Of a DNA stretch of 12,706 bases, positions 7,217 through 12,706 are shown in pieces. Below the pieces are notes generated by a model that did not search any database, had not been told where the DNA came from, and saw only the letters and a list, made by a program, of their open reading frames with translations. The stretch is from Opitutaceae bacterium. Lineage in GTDB: Bacteria; Verrucomicrobiota; Verrucomicrobiia; Opitutales; Opitutaceae. Each line of letters opens with the position of its first letter. Position 1 is the first letter of the stretch. Made by a program: the position numbers and the translations under genes. The stretch lies in the NCBI GenBank assembly GCA_023269455.1, contig JAHFTG010000036.1, positions 1 to 12,706 on the forward strand, in the 5' to 3' direction.

Positions 7217-7230
7217 CCTCTATTCAGACC

Positions 7231-8028
7231 ATGACGCTCATCGATACCCACACGCATTTGGATGGTTTTGCGCGCCGCGGTGAGTTGCCGGCGGTGCTGG
7301 CACGGGCGCGCGAGGCGGGCGTGACGGAGATGATTTCCATCGGGACGGAGAGCGATGACTGGGCGTTGATTCGCGACTTGGCGGTGGCGCATTCGGGCGT
7401 GGTGCATTACTCGGTCGGACTGCATCCGTGCTGCGTGCGCGAGAACTGGGCCGAAGAGGTGGCGCAGATCGAGGCCTTTTGGAGCGGTGAGAAAAAGCCG
7501 GTCGCGCTGGGCGAATGCGGGTTGGACCGGTTCCATCTGCCAAAGGATGATGCGGCGAAAGCGGAGCAGGTTTTCGTGTGGCAGCGGGCGGCGTTTGCCG
7601 CGCAATTGGAGATCGCGAAGCGGTTGAGATGTCCGCTGGTCGTGCATTCGCGCGGGGCGTTTGCGGAGTCGGTCGCGATGATCGACGCGAGCGGGGTAGA
7701 TTGGACGAAGGTGGTTTTCCACTGTTTCAGCGAAGGTCCGGCGGAGATGAGCGAGCTGGTTAAACGCGGTGCCTACGGATCATTTACCGGCGTGCTCACC
7801 TACAAAAATGCGGAGAACGTGCGCGAGTCGGCGAAGGTCCAAGGACTCGCGCGGCTGATGGTGGAGACGGACGCGCCTTACCTGACGCCGGTGCCGCATC
7901 GCGGGAAGCCGAATGAACCGGCGTTTATGCGGCATACGGCCGAGTATGCGGCGGAGCTGTTTGGAGTGAGTCTGGCCGAACTGGCGGATGTCACCACGCA
8001 GACGGCGCGGGGATTCTTCGGACTTTAA
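7231..8028 (+). CDS. TatD-family metal-dependent hydrolase/deoxyribonuclease
   Basis: 265 residues, the usual TatD length. It is a TIM-barrel hydrolase with a two-metal site; characterised relatives are 3'-5' DNases acting in DNA repair or turnover, and some act on D-aminoacyl-tRNA. All metal ligands are in place: His7 and His9 in THTH, Glu95 in GECGLD, His139 in VVHSR, His164 in FHCFSE and Asp214 in VETDAPYL. The start is ATG 7231. A longer frame back to 7075 merely runs through the end of the M32 gene and adds nonsense sequence. It follows the M32 gene by 14 bases with no Shine-Dalgarno sequence. Its TAA is the first part of a long inverted repeat. The exact substrate in this organism is unknown. 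Confidence 0.93.
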   Translation: MTLIDTHTHLDGFARRGELPAVLARAREAGVTEMISIGTESDDWALIRDLAVAHSGVVHYSVGLHPCCVRENWAEEVAQIEAFWSGEKKPVALGECGLDRFHLPKDDAAKAEQVFVWQRAAFAAQLEIAKRLRCPLVVHSRGAFAESVAMIDASGVDWTKVVFHCFSEGPAEMSELVKRGAYGSFTGVLTYKNAENVRESAKVQGLARLMVETDAPYLTPVPHRGKPNEPAFMRHTAEYAAELFGVSLAELADVTTQTARGFFGL

Positions 8029-8124
8029 CGCAACGACGCCAGGGCGCTAAGAACGCAAAGTGGAGTAAGGGCATGAAAAAGGCGCCGGGTCTTTGCGACC
8101 TTGGCGCCTTGGCGTTTTTGCGTT
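8027..8124. repeat. Intergenic imperfect inverted repeat, 34-base arms
   Basis: The left arm is 8027-8060 and the right arm 8091-8124, matching at 28 of 34 positions around a 30-base loop. Each arm is made of GCG-containing units about 8-9 bases apart (TTTGCG, TTGGCG, TTGGCG, TTTGCG in the right arm). It fills the gap between the convergent TatD and HPr genes and begins inside the TatD stop codon. From memory, intergenic palindromes of this CTTTGCG/CTTGGCG type recur in several phyla. The folded RNA could serve as a transcript-end structure for both genes. Confidence 0.8.
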
Positions 8125-8139
8125 GAGGAACTGAAATAC

Positions 8140-8439
8140 TCAGGCCTCGTCGAATTTGCGGGTGAAGAGCTGTTCGAGTTCGCCGAGCATCTGCGGAGCG
8201 TCTTCGCCGGTGGCGAGAAACTTGACCTTCGAGCCTTTACCGGCGGCGAGCATCATCAAGCCCATAATGGACTTGCCGTTGACCTGCTCTTCGTCTTTTT
8301 CCACGAAAACGTCGGCCTTAAATTTGTTGGTGATCCGCACGATCATGGCGGCGGGGCGGGCGTGGATGCCCATCTTGTTCTGCACGACCAGCTCTTTTAC
8401 GTGCTGCTGGCCGGTCGCGGTGGTGTCGTTCTTGTCCAT
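8140..8439 (-). CDS. HPr-family phosphocarrier protein
   Basis: 99 residues. HPr is the small cytoplasmic phosphocarrier of the sugar phosphotransferase system (PTS). The phosphorylatable His26 lies in GIHARPA. The regulatory serine region is also intact: Ser57 in NGKSIMGLMMLAAGKGS, the site that HPr kinase modifies in organisms that have it. The protein carries a leader of about 12 polar residues (MDKNDTTATGQQ) beyond the usual HPr start, with no export features. ATG 8439 is the only sensible start; the frame continues far upstream only as antisense of kdsB and carA. No enzyme I, EII or HPr kinase gene lies within the window. In bacteria without sugar EIIs, HPr often serves regulation only. 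Divergent from kdsB across 75 bp. Confidence 0.95.
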   Translation of the reverse strand: MDKNDTTATGQQHVKELVVQNKMGIHARPAAMIVRITNKFKADVFVEKDEEQVNGKSIMGLMMLAAGKGSKVKFLATGEDAPQMLGELEQLFTRKFDEA

Positions 8440-8514
8440 TCGATTTGGCTGACAACGTCCGGTATGAGTGGTTCGCTTGCAACTCAAAAACCTGCCGTTC
8501 ACCTTCCCGTAACC

Positions 8515-9261
8515 ATGCCCAAGATCGCGATCATCGTCCCTTGCCGACTCGAATCCACGCGCTTCCCGCGCAAGTTGCTGCACGTTATCAAGGGCAAGCC
8601 GCTCCTGCTTTGGGTGGCCGAGCGCATCCGGGCGGAGGCGCCGGAATTTCCGCTGTTTTTCGCGGTCGATGACGGGTTGCTGGCCGCGCCGCTGCGCGCC
8701 GCCGGGTTCGAGGCGGTGCTGACGGGTGTGCAGCACCAGAGCGGCACTGACCGTATCGCCGAAGCGAATCGCACGGTGAAGGCGGAGCAAGTGATCAACG
8801 TGCAGGCCGACGAGCCGTTGGTGACGCGGGCGCAGATCCTCACGCTGGCGGAACTGATCGACGGGCCGGCGGCAATGGCGACGCTGGGCACGCCGTTCAC
8901 GACGGCGGCGGATTTCAACAATCCGAATCAGGTGAAGGTCGTCTTCGCGCCGGGCGGCGGACGGGCGCTGTATTTCTCGCGGGCGGCGATTCCTTATGCG
9001 CGTGATCGGGCGGGGCAGGTCGATGATGCTTGGGTGAAGGCAAATCCCTGTTTCAAGCACCTCGGGCTTTACGCTTACAAGGCGGACTTGATCGAGCGTT
9101 TCGCGAAGCTGCCGCCGGGACGTTACGAGCAGATCGAGAAACTGGAGCAGTTGCGTGTGATCGAGAACGGCTACGAGATCGTGTGCGGTGTGACGAACGA
9201 TCCGACCATCGGCGTGGATACGCCGGAGGACGCGGTGAAGTTCGAGCAGTGGCTGGGGTGA
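8515..9261 (+). CDS. kdsB: 3-deoxy-manno-octulosonate cytidylyltransferase (CMP-KDO synthetase)
   Basis: Cytoplasmic enzyme that activates KDO with CTP to give CMP-KDO and pyrophosphate, the donor for lipid A-KDO in the lipopolysaccharide inner core. The 248 residues equal the length of the E. coli enzyme. Motifs seen: PCRLESTRFPRKLL at 9-22 (nucleotide-binding loop), HQSGTDR at 74-80, NVQADEP at 95-101 with metal-binding Asp99, YFSRAAIPYARD at 153-164, HLGLYAYK at 182-189, EKLEQLRVIENG at 208-219, and Asp235 in GVDTPED as the second metal ligand. ATG 8515 gives the canonical MPKIAIIVPCR opening; the frame runs on upstream to 8101 only as antisense of the HPr gene. No other kds or lpx gene is adjacent. 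It converges on carA, with a terminator between. Confidence 0.96.
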   Translation: MPKIAIIVPCRLESTRFPRKLLHVIKGKPLLLWVAERIRAEAPEFPLFFAVDDGLLAAPLRAAGFEAVLTGVQHQSGTDRIAEANRTVKAEQVINVQADEPLVTRAQILTLAELIDGPAAMATLGTPFTTAADFNNPNQVKVVFAPGGGRALYFSRAAIPYARDRAGQVDDAWVKANPCFKHLGLYAYKADLIERFAKLPPGRYEQIEKLEQLRVIENGYEIVCGVTNDPTIGVDTPEDAVKFEQWLG

Positions 9262-9275
9262 AGCGCAGAAGGCGC

Positions 9276-9304
9276 AAAAAAGCCGCCCGGGATTCGGGCG
9301 GCTT
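9276..9304 (-). terminator. Intrinsic terminator of carA
   Basis: AAGCCGCCCG (9280-9289) and CGGGCGGCTT (9295-9304) form a perfect ten-base stem with a five-base loop. On the minus strand the stem is followed at once by six T residues (the A run at 9276-9281), so it is oriented for carA. It could also slow plus-strand transcripts from kdsB, where only TT follows. Confidence 0.9.
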
Positions 9305-9328
9305 AACGAAAGACGAAAGACGCGAGCG

Positions 9329-10501
<1,173 letters not shown>

Positions 10502-10607
10502 TAAAGCTGAACGAAAAGGCGTCGCCCCGTCTCTGCCAAGGGTTTTGTGGAGTTAGTTCGTGGCGTTTTGGCGACAGGCCGGGGGCACGTCTATCTAGAG
10601 CCACCGT

Positions 10608-10636
10608 TTGACAGGAGCAGCAGGGCACTTTAGCTC
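10608..10636 (+). promoter_or_regulatory. Possible promoter for kamA
   Basis: TTGACA (10608-10613) is a consensus -35 box. The -10 position 15-17 bases later reads TTTAGC/TAGCTC, which is weak. If used, transcription would begin only about 10 bases before the kamA ATG, giving a very short leader. The rest of the 152-bp carA-kamA gap shows no clear element. Confidence 0.3.
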
Positions 10637-10653
10637 CCATCAAACCCTACGAC

Positions 10654-11844
10654 ATGGCTTACTCCGAAGATCGTTCCGCCTGGTTTGAAGGCCAGGGCCA
10701 CTGGCAACACGTTCCCGAAAGCGACTGGAAGGACTGGGGCTGGCAGCTCAAGAACCGCCTGACGAAACTCGAAGACCTGGAGCGATATATGATGCTCACG
10801 CCCGATGAGCGCGCCGGTGTGCTGTTCGCGAGTCACAAGCTGGCGCTGGCGATCACCCCTTATTTTTTTAATCTGATCGACCGCGATGATCCCAACTGTC
10901 CCATCCGGTTGCAGATGATTCCTCGCGCGGGCGAGGCGCAGCTGCACTCGGAGGAGATGCTCGATTCGCTCGGGGAAGATGAACACTCGCCGGTGCCGGG
11001 ACTGGTGCACCGCTATCCGGACCGCGTGCTGTTTCTCGTGACCGATCGGTGCGCGGCCTACTGTCGTTATTGCACGCGCAGCCGGCTGGTTTCCAACGCG
11101 CAGGACTACAACTTCCACCCCGAATACGAGCAAGGTCTGCGCTACATCGAGTCGCATCCGGAAATCCGTGATGTGCTGTTGTCGGGCGGCGATCCGCTGC
11201 TGCTTTCGGATCGCAAGCTCGACCACCTGCTCGGGCGTCTGCGGGCGATCAAGCATGTGGAGTTTATCCGCATCGGCTCGCGTATCCCGACCTTCCTGCC
11301 GCAACGCATTACGCCGGAGTTATGCGAGATTTTCAAGAAACACGGGCCGATCTGGATGAGCATCCACGTCAATCATCCGAAAGAGGCCACCGCCGAACTG
11401 CGCGACGCCTGCACGCGGTTGAGTTTTGCGGGCGTGCCGCTCGGCAACCAAAGCGTGCTCCTGAAGGGCGTGAACGATGACGCCGAAGTGATGCAGGCGC
11501 TCGTGCATCGCCTGCTGCGGATGCGCGTGCGGCCTTACTATCTTTACCAGATGGACCTCATCACGGGCGGGGCACACTTCAAAGTCGATGTGCGCAAGGG
11601 CATGGAGATCATTCAGGCGTTGCGCGGCCACACCACGGGTTATGCGGTGCCTCAATATGTGATCGATGCGCCGGGTGGTGGCGGCAAGGTGCCGATCAAT
11701 CCCAACTACATCGAAAAGATCACCGACACCGAGGTGGTGTTCAAAAACTACGAGGGAAAGACCTTTAGGTATCCGCTGACGTCAACACTGATCGAGGCAA
11801 CGGATGCCAAGCCGGTGAAGCTTCACGAGGAACTGCACGGCTGA
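10654..11844 (+). CDS. kamA: Lysine 2,3-aminomutase (radical SAM, PLP-dependent)
   Basis: Converts L-lysine to L-beta-lysine using a [4Fe-4S] cluster, S-adenosylmethionine and pyridoxal phosphate. The 396-residue protein has the radical SAM cluster motif CAAYCRYC (Cys133, Cys137, Cys140), the SAM-binding SGGDPL (177-182), and Lys345 in APGGGGKVP as the PLP lysine. Compared with the Clostridium subterminale enzyme (recalled numbering Cys125/129/132, Arg134, Asp293, Asp330, Lys337), every key residue here is offset by exactly eight: Arg142, Asp301 and Asp338. The two Asp residues hold the lysine side-chain amine, which supports lysine rather than glutamate as substrate. No beta-lysine acetyltransferase (ablB) or lysine fermentation gene is adjacent, so the end use is open. 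EpmB-type EF-P modification enzymes are shorter (about 340). ATG 10654 lacks a Shine-Dalgarno sequence. Confidence 0.93.
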   Translation: MAYSEDRSAWFEGQGHWQHVPESDWKDWGWQLKNRLTKLEDLERYMMLTPDERAGVLFASHKLALAITPYFFNLIDRDDPNCPIRLQMIPRAGEAQLHSEEMLDSLGEDEHSPVPGLVHRYPDRVLFLVTDRCAAYCRYCTRSRLVSNAQDYNFHPEYEQGLRYIESHPEIRDVLLSGGDPLLLSDRKLDHLLGRLRAIKHVEFIRIGSRIPTFLPQRITPELCEIFKKHGPIWMSIHVNHPKEATAELRDACTRLSFAGVPLGNQSVLLKGVNDDAEVMQALVHRLLRMRVRPYYLYQMDLITGGAHFKVDVRKGMEIIQALRGHTTGYAVPQYVIDAPGGGGKVPINPNYIEKITDTEVVFKNYEGKTFRYPLTSTLIEATDAKPVKLHEELHG

Positions 11845-12034
11845 GGTCGGGCGGCGGGAGATTGAGTTTATGGGTGAAGATTTATGATGCGTTACCCGTT
11901 GTTTATAATGATTTAAAATATCTTGAATAAAAACAGATAACTTTCTTTGAGCGTTTCGTGATCGGTCGCGTCTATCCCCGTGTAGTCAGTTTTATGTTTT
12001 GTAGTTCTTAGGTTTGCTTGGTGTCAGGTCACAG

Positions 12035-12062
12035 AAGCCGTCTCCCAAATGAGGCGGCTTTT
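12035..12062 (+). terminator. Intrinsic terminator downstream of kamA
   Basis: AAGCCGTCTC (12035-12044) pairs with GAGGCGGCTT (12051-12060) with one G-U wobble and a six-base loop, followed by TTTT and then GTATTTT. It terminates kamA or an RNA starting in the AT-rich gap. Confidence 0.8.
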
Positions 12063-12102
12063 GTATTTTCAGGGGTCGGGGCGTGTAAATAATACGAGTT
12101 AA

Positions 12103-12113
12103 CCGCCTCATTT
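12103..12113. repeat. Inverted partner of the terminator's right arm
   Basis: CCGCCTCATTT is the exact reverse complement of AAATGAGGCGG at 12047-12057, part of the upstream terminator. It lies in the leader region of the glycine-zipper gene and could form a competing hairpin in read-through RNA. Confidence 0.5.
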
Positions 12114-12183
12114 TCGGGCCGGTTGTGCGAATCGAAGTTTTGGGAGACAACATCCGGGCGGATTGGGCGTCTTAGAGTATGCT

Positions 12184-12630
12184 ATGAAAACAACGCTTTT
12201 GGTAATGGTCGCGCTGCTGGCGGGGTCCGTTTCCGCCCATGCGCAAATTTACACTTCCGGGGCGGCGCAAGGCGCGGTCCTCGGCGGTGTCGCCGGTGCC
12301 ATCATCGGCAACAACTCAGGCGGTCGTCATGCGGGCGAAGGGGCCATCATCGGCGCCGTCGCCGGAGCATTGATCGGCAATGCTGCTGATAACAGCCGTT
12401 CACGCACGGTTTATGTGCAGTCGGCTCCGGTCTGCACGCCGCCGCCCCAGCAAGTGGTCTATGTGCAAACGGCGGTTCCGCAGCAGCAGGTGGTCGTTTA
12501 CCAGCAGGCGCCGCGGGTCGTCTATGTGCAGCAACCGCAGACGGTCGTTTATGTTGATGCGTGGGGGCGTCCGCTTTCCCCCTACGGCTACGGCCATCGT
12601 GACGGTTATGGCTACGGTTGGCGGCGATAA
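12184..12630 (+). CDS. Exported glycine-zipper protein with VYVQ-repeat tail
   Basis: 148 residues. A clear signal peptide (MKTTLLVMVALLAGSVSAHA, cleavage after residue 20, AHA/Q) sends it across the inner membrane; there is no lipobox. Residues 27-67 carry glycine-zipper repeats (GAVLGGVAGAIIGNN and GAIIGAVAGALIGN), as in the glycine-zipper 2TM family related to Rickettsia 17-kDa antigen and OmpA-like anchors, suggesting packing against or within a membrane. Residues 74-125 contain five VYVQ-like units (TVYVQ, VVYVQ, VVVYQQ, VVYVQQ, VVYVD) rich in Gln and Pro. The end is rich in Tyr, Gly and Arg (YGYGHRDGYGYGWRR). ATG 12184 is chosen because the signal peptide starts there; a TTG seven codons earlier adds nothing. 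Probable envelope protein of unknown role, with its own terminator. Confidence 0.82.
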   Translation: MKTTLLVMVALLAGSVSAHAQIYTSGAAQGAVLGGVAGAIIGNNSGGRHAGEGAIIGAVAGALIGNAADNSRSRTVYVQSAPVCTPPPQQVVYVQTAVPQQQVVVYQQAPRVVYVQQPQTVVYVDAWGRPLSPYGYGHRDGYGYGWRR

Positions 12631-12658
12631 GAGGTCGGCGATCGATCCGCTTTTGGCG

Positions 12659-12693
12659 AGCCGCGTTCTCTTTTCGAGGGACGCGGCTTTTTT
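12659..12693 (+). terminator. Intrinsic terminator of the glycine-zipper gene
   Basis: AGCCGCGT (12659-12666) and ACGCGGCT (12681-12688) form an eight-base stem, extendable inward by CTC/GAG with a small bulge, followed by TTTTTT (12688-12693). It lies about 30 bases after the stop codon. Confidence 0.9.
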
Positions 12694-12706
12694 ATTGGGA
12701 GGATGG

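Larger units (their letters stand above)
11845..12183. other. AT-rich intergenic region of 339 bp
   Basis: No open frame resembling a gene is seen. The first 200 bases are notably AT-rich and include a TATAAT at 11904-11909 (no good -35 partner) and several T runs. An intrinsic terminator stands at 12035-12062, about 190 bases past the kamA stop. A second copy of its right-arm sequence in inverted orientation lies at 12103-12113. The part from 11904 to 12062 could be a long kamA 3' UTR or a separate small RNA. I recognise no RNA family. Confidence 0.45.

Noticed and set aside
7075..7230. N-terminal extension of the TatD-family gene
   Set aside because: It overlaps the M32 coding region in another frame, and the MTLIDTHTHLD opening at 7231 is the family's normal start.
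9306..9322. Tandem ACGAAAG repeat
   Set aside because: Only about 2.4 units of seven bases next to a terminator; no reason to think it matters.
11845..12183. tRNA or other classical RNA gene in the gap after kamA
   Set aside because: No cloverleaf, GGTTCGAATCC-type arm or CCA end seen on either strand.

Overview
The window reads as a chromosomal housekeeping stretch of a high-GC Gram-negative bacterium. A CMP-KDO synthetase (kdsB) requires KDO-containing lipopolysaccharide, and several proteins carry export signals. The overall style resembles Opitutaceae (Verrucomicrobiota): the mix of kamA, HPr, kdsB and carA, a DUF4097-type protein, and starts with little or no Shine-Dalgarno sequence. 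That placement is an inference from gene content, not from a marker gene. No phage, transposase, CRISPR array, tRNA or rRNA is visible.

Region 1-2040: the 3' part of an exported dienelactone-hydrolase-type enzyme converges, with 3 bases between stops, on an orphan ABC ATPase (minus). That ATPase is divergent from a small Spx/ArsC-type thioredoxin-fold protein (plus), and a perfect 16-bp palindrome lies between their starts. The ArsC-like gene and the next minus-strand gene share a hairpin whose two arms contain their two stop codons.

Region 2032-4630: three uncharacterised genes. One is a 477-residue protein with helical, proline-rich and coiled-coil sections (minus). Upstream of it on the same strand is a small single-pass membrane protein. 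A divergent 88-residue protein starts at GTG. The roughly 380 bp between the last two is AT-richer than its surroundings.

Region 4632-8140: an exported DUF4097-like beta-repeat protein, a zinc carboxypeptidase of family M32, and a TatD-family metal-dependent hydrolase 14 bases after it, probably co-transcribed. A 98-bp imperfect inverted repeat (34-base arms) fills the gap to the convergent HPr gene.

Region 8140-10653: HPr (minus) and kdsB (plus) diverge from a 75-bp gap. kdsB converges on carA (minus), with a textbook intrinsic terminator oriented for carA. carA is divergent from a lysine 2,3-aminomutase gene.

Region 10654-12706: lysine 2,3-aminomutase with every key catalytic residue in register; a 339-bp AT-rich gap holding an intrinsic terminator and a competing repeat; and an exported glycine-zipper protein with a VYVQ-repeat tail and its own terminator.

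Functionally the genes are mostly independent: envelope sugar activation (kdsB), pyrimidine/arginine precursor synthesis (carA), phosphocarrier regulation (HPr), peptide turnover (M32), beta-lysine formation (kamA), and several envelope proteins of unknown role. I do not see a clear novel system. The best candidates for a second look are the uncharacterised gene pair at 2032-3922, the 1589-1604 palindrome, the 8027-8124 inverted repeat and the non-coding segment 11845-12183.
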